Source of the DNA: JALYUM01 sp036688685
GTDB taxonomy: Bacteria > Pseudomonadota > Gammaproteobacteria > Burkholderiales > Burkholderiaceae_D
DNA: 64,000 bases
Direction of reading: 5' to 3'
Assembly (NCBI RefSeq): GCF_036688685.1
Contig: NZ_JAQQPS010000006.1
Location: forward strand, 241,786-305,785
A program made the translations under genes and the position numbers. Shown here piece by piece: positions 33,555-41,595 of the stretch (position 1 is its first letter; every line of letters begins with the position of its first letter). Under the pieces are notes generated by a model, which ran no database searches, was not told the DNA's origin, and saw only the letters and a program-made list of their open reading frames with translations.

Positions 33555-33878
33555 ATGCTGATGAAGTTGCTTACCGCCGCCGTCTTCGCACTCGCGGTTG
33601 CAATACCGACAGCACATGCTCAGCGCCAATCAACGCCCCCGTCACTAGCAACGTCAACCTCCGCGCCAGTCAGTCGCGCGGAACCGGACGAACGCGCGTT
33701 GCAATCTCACGACCATTACCAGAACACGGACGGGCAAACGGTTCACTCACCCGCAAAGGCAGTGGAAAACCAGATTCCAGACGGCGCCAGCGCCAAGTGT
33801 CGTGATGGGACGTATAGCTTCAGTCAACACCGTCGGGGCACCTGCTCACACCATGGCGGGGTTAGCAGCTGGCTATAA
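33555..33878 (+). CDS. DUF3761-type secreted small protein
   Basis: 107 residues from the ATG at 33555; starts at 33561 (ATG) or 33525 (GTG) are possible and none has a good ribosome-binding site. A signal peptide (MLMKLLTAAVFALAVAIPTA) ends at AHA; after a disordered Ser/Pro-rich stretch comes the conserved end CRDGTYSFSQHRRGTCSHHG, which matches the DUF3761 pattern with two Cys and a His pair. Function unknown; such domains occur in small exported proteins, often beside mobile DNA. It lies just outside attR. Confidence 0.7.
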   Translation: MLMKLLTAAVFALAVAIPTAHAQRQSTPPSLATSTSAPVSRAEPDERALQSHDHYQNTDGQTVHSPAKAVENQIPDGASAKCRDGTYSFSQHRRGTCSHHGGVSSWL

Positions 33879-34057
33879 ATAGCTGCGCGGCGTAGTTGGC
33901 GACGCGATCAGTACGCTCAAGCTTTGTATCGACAAAACCTCATCGAAGTAATTCAAAAATGTCGTTTTGCCGGACCTGACACCCTACCGTGCGTGGCATT
34001 TTTTCGAGAATGCATCTTCTTCGAAGCCAGTAATGGTCATAGATCCAGCATGAATAA

Positions 34058-34198
34058 ATAGCACTAGGGCGTCACGCAGCGGGGCAGAATGTCGGCGCGA
34101 ACGCGACCACAGTGGAGCAGGCGGAACGTCGGCTGGTCTTCCGGCGCGTCCTGGCCGACGACCTGCGCGCGCTGGACAGGTTGGCGGCTGGCGGCTAG
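34058..34198 (+). pseudogene. 3' remnant of an unidentified gene
   Basis: 47 codons open to a stop at 34196, reading like a real C-terminus (TTVEQAERRLVFRRVLAD then LRALDRLAAGG) in host-like GC-rich codons, but with no start and a stop just upstream. It overlaps the convergent diguanylate cyclase stop by 4 bp. The parent gene is not identified. The 180 bp before it hold no gene. Confidence 0.35.
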
Positions 34199-35814
34199 AC
34201 CATCGCCGGCTGCGCCGCGCTGCCCACGGCTTGGTTGCGCCCGGACGTTTTGGCCGCATACAGGGCCTGGTCGGCGTGCGCAAACAGCGTGCTCGCGTCG
34301 ATGCTGGTATCGGGCACGCAGGCGTAGACGCCGGCGCTGATGGTGACGATGCCAAAGTCACTGGCACGGTGTGCTTCCCTGAGCACCACCACGGCGGCGC
34401 AGATGCGGCGCGCGACGGCCATGCCGCCTTCCAAGTCGGTGTTGGGCAGCATCACCGAAAACTCTTCGCCGCCGTAGCGCGCCGCCAGGTCGCCTGGGCG
34501 CCGGGTAGCGTCGTCGATCGCCGCGCTGACTAGTTTCAGACATGCGTCGCCGGCAATGTGGCCGTAGCTGTCGTTGTACTTCTTGAAGAAATCGATGTCG
34601 ATCATGATCATAGCCAGCGGGGTGTGCTGGCGGCGCGCGCGCGCCAGTTCGGTGTCGACGCGCTCGCCCAGACAGCGCCGGTTCGACAGCCCGGTCAGCC
34701 CGTCGGTGCGGGCCAGGCGGTCGAGTTCCAGCACGCTTTCTTCCAACGCCTGGTGCATCTGGCGCAGTTCGCGCTCCATGCCGTCGCGGATCAGAATCTG
34801 GCGGAACAGCCGCGACCCGATGAACAGCAGGATAACCAGCAGCAGTGCCACCACCGCGCATTCGCGCCAGGTTTCGGCCCACCACGACGCAAAAATCTCA
34901 TCCTTCGCCAATGCCGCCGAGACGACCAGCGGGGACGCCGCCAGCTTGCGATAGCTGTACTGGCGCTCGACGCGATCTAGCTTGGCAATGCGCATTCCGG
35001 AACCGTGGTCGCCCAGTTCGCGAAACATCGTCATGACCGCGCCATTGGCAATGTTGGTACCAATGGCATTCGCGATATATGGCCGGCGCGCGATCAATGT
35101 GCCGTCGGCCAGAGCCAACAGCATGGCGCCATTACGGCCCAGGTCGAAGCTGGAGTAATAGTCCTGGAAGTAGCGGATAGGCACCGTAGCCAGCGCCACG
35201 CCTGAAAAATTTCCCGCCTTGTCCTGCAGGCGGCGCGACATTGGCACCACCCACACGCCCGACGATCGGCTGATGATGGGTTTGCCAATACGCATGCCCC
35301 GATCGACATGGGACTGGTGATAGCGGAAGTAGTCCCGGTCGGCGTTATTCGCGTTGGCCGGCGTACTGCCAGCGGACGAAATGAGCCAGTTGCCGGTGGC
35401 GTCGTAGACGAACAGCCCCTGTAAGGCCGGAATTTTGTTGACGCGTTCTTCGATCAGCGTCTGTAAGCGCGGCTGGTCGAGCGCAATGCCGTCGTTGTTC
35501 ACCCGCTCGACAACGCCATACAGGATCGCATCGATTAACTCGACCGTCTTCTCCGCGTGCTGCGCCGCCGCATTGGTGATATTGAACGTCGCAACCTGCG
35601 CTTGTTCGAGCTCGTTGTAATAGGTGCGGTAGAGCGACATTCCTTCCAGGCACACCATGGCAAATGCCACCAGCCCGATGAAGAGCAAGGAACCAAATGT
35701 CATCGGGCGCTTCTTGCCTTCAAGCAGGCTGATGCGCGTGGTGGGGGCGCCATCGGCGCCGGGCAGCTGGGCGCCGGCGCGGCGCAGGAAAGAAAATAAC
35801 GGTATAGCGCGCAT
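34195..35814 (-). CDS. Membrane diguanylate cyclase with periplasmic Cache-type sensor
   Basis: 539 residues from the ATG at 35814 (AGGA 8 bp upstream). Membrane segments at about 40-60 and 325-345 enclose a periplasmic domain of about 260 residues that looks like a dCache sensor (ADRDYFRYHQ, GKPIISRSSGVWVVPMSR). The GGDEF domain (about 380-530) has the active motif YGGEEFSV and, five residues before it, RPGD, a match to the RxxD inhibitory site. It should make cyclic di-GMP in response to an external ligand. It stands alone. Confidence 0.92.
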   Translation of the reverse strand: MRAIPLFSFLRRAGAQLPGADGAPTTRISLLEGKKRPMTFGSLLFIGLVAFAMVCLEGMSLYRTYYNELEQAQVATFNITNAAAQHAEKTVELIDAILYGVVERVNNDGIALDQPRLQTLIEERVNKIPALQGLFVYDATGNWLISSAGSTPANANNADRDYFRYHQSHVDRGMRIGKPIISRSSGVWVVPMSRRLQDKAGNFSGVALATVPIRYFQDYYSSFDLGRNGAMLLALADGTLIARRPYIANAIGTNIANGAVMTMFRELGDHGSGMRIAKLDRVERQYSYRKLAASPLVVSAALAKDEIFASWWAETWRECAVVALLLVILLFIGSRLFRQILIRDGMERELRQMHQALEESVLELDRLARTDGLTGLSNRRCLGERVDTELARARRQHTPLAMIMIDIDFFKKYNDSYGHIAGDACLKLVSAAIDDATRRPGDLAARYGGEEFSVMLPNTDLEGGMAVARRICAAVVVLREAHRASDFGIVTISAGVYACVPDTSIDASTLFAHADQALYAAKTSGRNQAVGSAAQPAMV

Positions 35815-35949
35815 GTAAGTTCCTGCAGTCGCTTCAGATGGGCGCGGCACCCTCGCCGAGCCCGTCTGCTGGCCGCTCTAGCAATGGTGCCGCAATAGCC
35901 CATAGTACTAGATCGCGTACCTTTCGGCATTTGAATTGCATAAAGGAAA

Positions 35950-36075
35950 TTATTTACCCTTTGCCGCCTTTGCCAGCGCCGCCTCAGCGATTCCGTCTAA
36001 TGCCGCTACACGCCTGAAAAAATCCTTGGGTATCGAGTCGCGAAAGTTGAGCATGGGCGGCCCGTGGATGTGGTT
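35950..36075 (-). pseudogene. 3' remnant of an unidentified gene, cut by the repeat array
   Basis: About 42 codons ending LAKAAKGK with a stop at 35950; the frame is coding-like (IHGPPMLNFRDSIPKDFFRR) but closes at a stop where the repeat unit begins (about 36076). The parent gene is not identified. Confidence 0.35.
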
Positions 36076-36077
36076 CT

Positions 36078-36198
36078 AATTCACGGGGTCAGTGCCCACA
36101 TTCCAACACAGGCTCGTCAGTGATTGATCGCCCGTGGAAATTCACGGGGTCAGTGCCCACATTCCAACACAGGCTCGTCAGTGATTGATCGCCCGGGA
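36078..36198. repeat. Two direct copies of the RAYT-associated repeat (left side)
   Basis: Two tandem units of about 61 bp contain GGGGTCAGTGCCCACATTCC and continue to TGATTGATCGCCCG. The same core occurs in inverted orientation on the other side of the transposase gene (37214-37388). Confidence 0.85.
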
Positions 36199-36267
36199 TC
36201 GTTGGTCGAGCTACCGATGCATTCATCTAGTCGAAATTCGTGCAGAAGCATCTCAAGCTCGGCGCAA

Positions 36268-37107
36268 TCAGGCTTTTTCAAAGCGCCTGATCGCTCGACT
36301 TACGGTTTGGTAGCTGACGTGGAAATGGTCGGCAATCTTAACCATTGTAAACGCGGTAGAGAAATATGCTTCCGCCATCGCCTGATCACGCTCCGGAAAT
36401 TTTGTCGCATACTGGTCGAGACTTAGTGCGGCGACGCGGCGCTGCTCCCTGCAGACCGCGATCAGTTCATCAGGGCCAGGCGGTTCGAGGAATCGCTCGA
36501 CGAATGCTTGGTCGCCCAGCAGAAGTTGATACTGAACGCATCGCAATGGACTTGCGGCATTGACGCCATTGGCCACGAATTTTTCATAGGCCGCGCAGGC
36601 GTCGTTCCTGACGCTGCTAAATTGCCCAAGCAGCCAATCGGAATCGAGCCACGGTGGAGCGCTGGCCATTCCCAATGTGCTTCGATAGCTGCTCCACGCC
36701 CATTCGATCGCTGACTGAACGCATCTTGCACGCACCGGGTTTAAGACGATGTAACGTGCGAGTTCGAGTAAATAGCTTTCTTTCTGAACGAGTATTCCCT
36801 TGAATCGCCCTTGGAAGACATGACCAACTTGGCGATGGCGGCGGTTGAAATACAGTGAATAAACGCTGTTTAGTTGCCGCATTCCTTGGCTGAGGTTACC
36901 TTCTGGCGTTTCGACCATAAGGTGGTAATGGTTTCCCATCTGGCAATAGGCCGGAATGACAAAATTAAACCGTGTGCAAACTTTCGTCAGGACGCGCAGC
37001 CATTCGAGCCTATCAGCCTCATCAACGTAAATGACGCTTCGATGGTCGCCACGAGCGGTGACGTGATAGAGAGCTCCAGGAAATTCAATACGCAGGGGTC
37101 GTGTCAT
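36268..37107 (-). CDS. REP-associated tyrosine transposase (RAYT, Y1_Tnp family)
   Basis: 279 residues. The Y1 transposase domain (about 1-185) has the HUH metal motif in MGNHYHLMVET and the nucleophile Tyr in LARYIVLNPVRA; the N-terminus MTRPLRIEFPGALYHVTARG is typical of the family. The C-terminal part (about 215-275) is a helix-turn-helix like that of DnaA-type or resolvase-like ends (MVKIADHFHVSYQTVSRAI). RAYTs are single-copy genes that cut and join REP sequences at palindromes; the flanking inverted repeats are the expected substrate. Intact. Confidence 0.93.
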   Translation of the reverse strand: MTRPLRIEFPGALYHVTARGDHRSVIYVDEADRLEWLRVLTKVCTRFNFVIPAYCQMGNHYHLMVETPEGNLSQGMRQLNSVYSLYFNRRHRQVGHVFQGRFKGILVQKESYLLELARYIVLNPVRARCVQSAIEWAWSSYRSTLGMASAPPWLDSDWLLGQFSSVRNDACAAYEKFVANGVNAASPLRCVQYQLLLGDQAFVERFLEPPGPDELIAVCREQRRVAALSLDQYATKFPERDQAMAEAYFSTAFTMVKIADHFHVSYQTVSRAIRRFEKA

Positions 37108-37213
37108 GCTCTCAGCGTACGGATCGTCTAGGCGCCGACCATGGCGGCAGTCAACGTAACGCCAATCTGCCCGAGAATTCGCGTTGCTTCATCGAAAGCC
37201 ATGATGCTCCGCT

Positions 37214-37388
37214 CAGCGACTGATGTACCTGTGTTGGAATGTGGGCACTGACCCCGCGCCGCTAGCATTGGAATGTGGGCACTGACCCCGCGCCGCTAGC
37301 ACGCGCCGCTAACTGACCCCGCGCCGAGCACTAACTCAGCGACTGATGTGCCTGTGTTGGAATGTGGGCACTGACCCCGCGCCGAGCA
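37214..37388. repeat. Three copies of the RAYT-associated repeat (right side)
   Basis: Two full units (37214-37262 and 37337-37388) and one shortened unit (from 37267) carry GGAATGTGGGCACTGACCCC, the reverse complement of the left core, followed by CGCGCCG. The last copy runs into the coding frame of the immunity gene at about 37375. Confidence 0.85.
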
Positions 37389-37419
37389 GGCCGTTGGCGC
37401 GGCCACCTACCGGCCGAGC

Positions 37420-37701
37420 ATGACGGGCAAAGAACTGGTGCGCGACATGATGGCCGATCCTGCCGTGACGCTCAATGCGGTCAAGCGCGAGCGGGCCATG
37501 GGCTATCTGGACGGAATTATGGACGCCACCGTCGGGTCGCGTTGGTGCCCCGACCGCAAGGCCGTACCGCACGAACTGAACTACCTCGTGACCGAGGCGC
37601 TCGCGAATTTAAGCGCCAAAGAACTCGACGGCAACGCCATGCCTCTGGTCACGGCGGCGTTGGGCAAGCGTTTTCCTTGCGCCGCAGAGAGCAAGTCATG
37701 A
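37420..37701 (+). CDS. Tai4/Rap1a-type T6SS immunity protein, 5'-truncated
   Basis: 93 residues from the first in-frame ATG. The body matches the Rap1a/Tai family: TGKELVRDM, GYLDGIMDA, a Cys in RWCPD and the final FPC. Family members are periplasmic and start with a signal peptide. Here the coding pattern continues upstream of the ATG (AVGAATYRPS) until a stop at 37372 within the repeat, so the signal peptide and true start are lost. It would protect against the Tae4 amidase encoded next, with which it shares an ATGA overlap. Without export it should not protect, unless the ATG at 37420 has been adapted or another copy exists. Confidence 0.75.
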   Translation: MTGKELVRDMMADPAVTLNAVKRERAMGYLDGIMDATVGSRWCPDRKAVPHELNYLVTEALANLSAKELDGNAMPLVTAALGKRFPCAAESKS

Positions 37702-38162
37702 GCCGCCCTCGGTTCAGTGCGCTGATGGGGCAATATCCTCGCGCGACCAAGCGCGACGAGCTTTTCGCCGACATTGGCTGGAAGGATTTGGTCAACAATC
37801 CGGCTTACGAAGACACGTGCGCGATTCGCATGAGCTACGCCCTGCTGAAAGTGGGCGTGATGCTGCCAGGCGCTCGAATGAAAGCCAAGGGCGGATCGCT
37901 CAATGGGCGCCGCATCGAGCCCGGGCAAGCCAAGCTGTCCAACATCCTCAAAAAAATATGGGGAACCCCGGAGGTCTACCGCAACGAGGCCGCGGCGCGG
38001 ACGGGCATCGGGAAGCGCACGGGCGTCGCGTCGTTCTTCCGCATCAGCGGCGGCGATGGCGGGCACATCGACTTGATCTGGATGGGAAAGCACGGATTTC
38101 AACGGTGCGCCCGGAGCTGCTACTTCTCTGCGCTGACAGTATGGTTCTGGCCGCTTAGCTGA
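37698..38162 (+). CDS. tae4: Type VI secretion amidase effector, Tae4 family
   Basis: 154 residues, full length for Tae4 (about 150-175). Catalytic Cys41 in DTCAIRMSYAL and His123 in GGHIDLIW form the NlpC/P60-like dyad; the C-terminal Cys pair (CARSCY) and WFWP end are also family-typical. It cleaves the gamma-D-Glu-mDAP bond of peptidoglycan in rival cells after T6SS delivery. It is translated from the ATGA overlap with the immunity gene. It lacks a signal peptide, as expected for an injected toxin. T6SS structural genes lie 10 kb downstream. Confidence 0.88.
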   Translation: MSRPRFSALMGQYPRATKRDELFADIGWKDLVNNPAYEDTCAIRMSYALLKVGVMLPGARMKAKGGSLNGRRIEPGQAKLSNILKKIWGTPEVYRNEAAARTGIGKRTGVASFFRISGGDGGHIDLIWMGKHGFQRCARSCYFSALTVWFWPLS

Positions 38163-38629
38163 GGCGATTGCTTGGGGCGATGGTCGGTCCAGGTCGGCGA
38201 TCGCCCTGAATCGTCTCCAAGTCCATCGACGTCGGCGTTACGCGTCGACGTCACAAAATCCGCGACTTTTATATCGCACTGCTGCTCTTTTTTACCCATG
38301 GGCGCCGGGTCAGTTCCCACATCCCGACACTGGCGATAAAGACCAGATCTGCTATTCACTCACAACCACAGCAGTGCAAATTTTGGAAATTTGCTGATAT
38401 ACGAATAGCTGAGACCGTGTCGGAACGGCAGACCTGACCCCGTTCGCCGACCCCGTTCGCCCAGCGGATACCGCTCTGGACGACAATGATCGGAAAACGC
38501 ATTCTCAAAACTGAGCACTACGGCGGATAGGCAGTGTTGAGTGCGCATTTTACTTGATCAGGTCGCATGCTCAGTTAGCGCGACAGCACCTTTTGATCAA
38601 GCGTCGGGGCAGCGAACGATATGCGTGGG
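38163..38629. other. Intergenic stretch with degraded repeat fragments
   Basis: 467 bp. It holds weak copies of the RAYT-associated core (GGGTCAGTTCCCACATCCC near 38307) and two tandem GACCCCGTTCGCC pieces (near 38435-38462). No gene is called. Confidence 0.6.
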
Positions 38630-39052
38630 TTACTTTACATCTGGTCCTTCAGGTTTTGGGAAAGCTACCACTCGTGCAATAGCACATTTCTTGCACCCGC
38701 TACAATATGCGCCGCCTCCACGCGCGAAGTCATCGAGGGTTTTTTTCTGAATTATTTCTTTGATTCCAGGAATGAGATTTGCAGCGACGCGAATTTCTGA
38801 ACTAAATACAAGTTGGTTGTGGGAAGGCGCTGAATCAGCCGGATAGAGGACTCCATCGTAATGAACGTGGAAGTGTAGCCCTGTTTTCATTTCTTCCGGG
38901 CCGAGCGCAGCTTCCATATATTCATCAGGGTTTTTGACGAAATTAATTAAGGCACTCTCGTTTTTTTCCAGAGCAGAATAAGCAGCTAAAATATTCTTAA
39001 TATTAGCGCGGTTAAATTCAAAATCGTCATCCGGTGAGATGTTTACATCCAT
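38630..39052 (-). CDS. Unrecognised 140-residue protein with C-terminal Cys motif
   Basis: 140 residues; GAGGGG precedes the ATG by about 8 bp. I do not recognise the family. Acidic N-terminus, a helical stretch (ILAAYSALEKNESALINFV), then NPDEYMEAALG, a pattern recalling leader-type segments of some ribosomal peptide precursors, and a C-terminal CSGCKKC cluster. No signal peptide or membrane segment. It lies 29 bp after the gene at 39082 on the same strand, and both are AT-rich. Confidence 0.5.
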   Translation of the reverse strand: MDVNISPDDDFEFNRANIKNILAAYSALEKNESALINFVKNPDEYMEAALGPEEMKTGLHFHVHYDGVLYPADSAPSHNQLVFSSEIRVAANLIPGIKEIIQKKTLDDFARGGGAYCSGCKKCAIARVVAFPKPEGPDVK

Positions 39053-39081
39053 TTTATTCCCCTCTATATAATTTTACCAAG

Positions 39082-39378
39082 TTAACCAAAAGTAACTTCA
39101 CCGGAGCGGATCTTTTTCTCGCCCGGTGACAGGTTGTGAAATCCAATACTGTGCTCTCCATATAATCCAAGTGAAGGTAGATGGATACTTGTCCAGCCAC
39201 CACCGTCATGCGGTACATTTTTCACAACGGTTCCTTTCGCGTCAGCAACTACCCACTCCCACTTTCCTGCAGTCAAGAATTCCACGTCTACAGAAATTAA
39301 ATTGTTGAAAATCTTCTTTCCTCCAATCCATAGTTCATTTTTAAAGCTTCCCGCTTTGAATTCATATGTTTGCGACAT
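39082..39378 (-). CDS. Unrecognised 98-residue beta-rich protein
   Basis: 98 residues with alternating hydrophobic/polar strands (KNELWIGGKKIFNN, DVEFLTAGKWEWVVAD, GLYGEHSIGFHNL), probably a small beta sandwich; no signal peptide, no Cys. Family not recognised. Upstream in a likely two-gene operon with the 140-residue gene. The ribosome-binding site is weak. The pair sits between the Tae4 module and a cupin gene in AT-rich DNA of probable foreign origin. Confidence 0.45.
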   Translation of the reverse strand: MSQTYEFKAGSFKNELWIGGKKIFNNLISVDVEFLTAGKWEWVVADAKGTVVKNVPHDGGGWTSIHLPSLGLYGEHSIGFHNLSPGEKKIRSGEVTFG

Positions 39379-39677
39379 AGCAAGTCCAAAAAAGAGTAAG
39401 AATTATAAATGCTAAACCAGATTTCATCTCCTTGGGTGTTGTATTTACAGCATACGAGTCTAAAGAAGCGCTAGTTCACTGGCTTTCTAAAAATCTATTC
39501 TCTGAAAAATCAAGTAGTTGCGACGCGCCTTGTTTCCCAAATAGAAGTTCTTGCGCACCGAATCTTCTGCGCGAGTATCAAAAGAAATCGACAGTCCATA
39601 TAAAATATTGTAAATTAAACAGTGCACCGAAAAGTTTCAATTTAATATTTAAATTATTGGCCAAAAAGGGGATAGAC

Positions 39678-40256
39678 ATGGATATTGATGCTAATTTTTC
39701 ACTCAGCGATTGTGAACACGAGACATTGAGGCGAGCCGCCCAACAAAGGGCGATGCCATTCGACGAAGAAAGGCGTGAATATGCCGCATCCGAGCTTGAG
39801 ACCTTTGGTCTCGTGCGGGAAGGATACAATCGTCGAGAAATGCATAAGGCCGGCGTGAAACCTGAGCGCGTATCATGCTTTGATGAAATAGCTATGCTGG
39901 CCGAGCGTACGATGCCATTAGACACTCCTTTTGGAAGCAACATTCGTAAATGGCAACTCCCAATCGACATGATGCCGATCCGCGTTGCAAAAACAATTTT
40001 CCCAAAAAATTCTGTCGTCCAACCGCACATTCACCCGGAAGGCGAAGTTGGAAATCCCGGCGGAGGTCTGCGCGTTGTGACAAAAGGCTGTATTACATTC
40101 GATGGAAAAGCATATGGTCCTGGTGACTGGTTCTTCGTCCCAAACGGGGTACCATACGAATTTTCGACATCTTCAGAAGGAGATACAGAAATGATCTATA
40201 CCTACGCGTTCTTTGCGGCTGCTGAGGGAAATCGGTTCTCTCATCCTCACGCTTAA
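39678..40256 (+). CDS. Cupin-domain protein
   Basis: 192 residues from the ATG at 39678 (AAGGGG upstream). The N-terminal helical part (1-110) includes YAASELETFGLVREGYNRREM; the C-terminal cupin (about 110-190) has the metal-binding pattern HIHPEGEVG...GGLRVVTKG and GPGDWFFVPNGVPYEF. Function unknown; may be a dioxygenase-like or sensing cupin. The 300 bp upstream (39379-39677) are AT-rich without a supported gene. Confidence 0.65.
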   Translation: MDIDANFSLSDCEHETLRRAAQQRAMPFDEERREYAASELETFGLVREGYNRREMHKAGVKPERVSCFDEIAMLAERTMPLDTPFGSNIRKWQLPIDMMPIRVAKTIFPKNSVVQPHIHPEGEVGNPGGGLRVVTKGCITFDGKAYGPGDWFFVPNGVPYEFSTSSEGDTEMIYTYAFFAAAEGNRFSHPHA

Positions 40257-40417
40257 TTTTCCGTAAGAGAGGGCGGTGCGGGGTCACAAATTGATGAGCG
40301 CGAAACGGGCCAACTAGGGCACTTACCGGAGTCGGTAGTGTAGCGACATTTGCATACGACCGTCGATACCTCTTAAAGCAAACTCATCATTAAGGTAGAC
40401 ATGCCTCGTAACAAATT

Positions 40418-41566
40418 TCAACACGTGGCCGGCACATCGGTCCAGACGCCGCCATTCTGATGGCTGGCCAGCACCGCCTCGATGAAGGCCATGCCGTCGA
40501 CGCCGTCATCGACGGTCGGCAGCCACAAGGCTTCCAGCGGCACGGCCAGGCCGGCGTCGAGTGCGATGATGTGGCGCGCCGCATCGCTATACAATTGCGC
40601 GAACGCTTCCAGATACCCTTCCGGATGCCCGGCCGGCACCCGCGTCGCATGCGCGGCGGCGGCGCTGCCGACACGGCCCGGCGTCAGCCGCTGCGGATTG
40701 CCGCCCTGCGGCGTGAACCACAGTTCGGCTGGTGTTTCCTGATTAAAATCGAGTTGCGCCTTGCTGCCGAACAGGCGCAACCGTACCGTGTTTTCGCAGC
40801 CGGTCGCCACCTGGCTGGCCCACAAGGTGCCGCGCGCGCCATTCGGATAGCGCAACATCGCCTGCACATGGTCGTCCAGCGGCCGGCCCGGCACAAAGGT
40901 GCTCAATTCGGCCAGCAGACTGGACGGCTTTTGGCCGCTGACGAATTGCGCTAGATGATATGCGTGCGTGCCGACATCGGACAAGGTGCCGCCCGGACCT
41001 GCGCGCAGTGGATCGTTTTTCCAGTTGTCGACCGCGCCGGTGGCGATCGACGCGGCCAGCCAGTCTTGCGAATATTCAACCTGCACCAGGCGCAACTCGC
41101 CGATCTCGCCAGCCTCGACCATCGCCCTGGCCTGGCGCACCATCGGATAACCGGTGTACGTATGGGTCAGCGCGAACAACTTGTTGTGGTGCCGCGCCAG
41201 CGTCGCCAGCGCCTGGCCTTCGGCCAGCGACATGCCGAGCGGCTTGTCGCAAATCACGTGAATGCCCGCTTCCAGGAAAGCGGTGGCGACCGGTGCGTGC
41301 AAATGATTCGGCGTGACGATGGCGACAACGTCGATGCCATCGTCGCGCGCGCTTTCGGCGCGCGCCATTTCATGGTAGCTAGTGTAGCTGCGTTCGGGTG
41401 CGATGCGCACGTCGGCGGCGCTGGCCACGGCGCGCGCCGGGTCGCCCGACAAGGCGCCGGCCACCAGTTCGTAATGATCGTCGAGCCGCGCCGCGATGCG
41501 GTGCACCGCGCCGATGAAGGCGCCCTGGCCGCCGCCCACCATGCCCAATCTTAAACGTCGCTGCAT
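40418..41566 (-). CDS. Gfo/Idh/MocA-family oxidoreductase
   Basis: 382 residues. Rossmann motif GMVGGGQGAFIG at the N-terminus, VVAIVTPNHLHAPVA, then the family signature CDKPLGMSLAEG and the C-terminal alpha/beta domain with GGTLSDVGTHAYHLAQF holding a substrate-site His. It oxidises a sugar, inositol or related compound with NAD(P). GAGGAG precedes the ATG. Last gene of the sugar ABC operon, 29 bp after the isomerase gene. Confidence 0.92.
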   Translation of the reverse strand: MQRRLRLGMVGGGQGAFIGAVHRIAARLDDHYELVAGALSGDPARAVASAADVRIAPERSYTSYHEMARAESARDDGIDVVAIVTPNHLHAPVATAFLEAGIHVICDKPLGMSLAEGQALATLARHHNKLFALTHTYTGYPMVRQARAMVEAGEIGELRLVQVEYSQDWLAASIATGAVDNWKNDPLRAGPGGTLSDVGTHAYHLAQFVSGQKPSSLLAELSTFVPGRPLDDHVQAMLRYPNGARGTLWASQVATGCENTVRLRLFGSKAQLDFNQETPAELWFTPQGGNPQRLTPGRVGSAAAAHATRVPAGHPEGYLEAFAQLYSDAARHIIALDAGLAVPLEALWLPTVDDGVDGMAFIEAVLASHQNGGVWTDVPATC

Positions 41567-41595
41567 CGCTGTCTCCTCGCTGTCTCCTGTGATGC

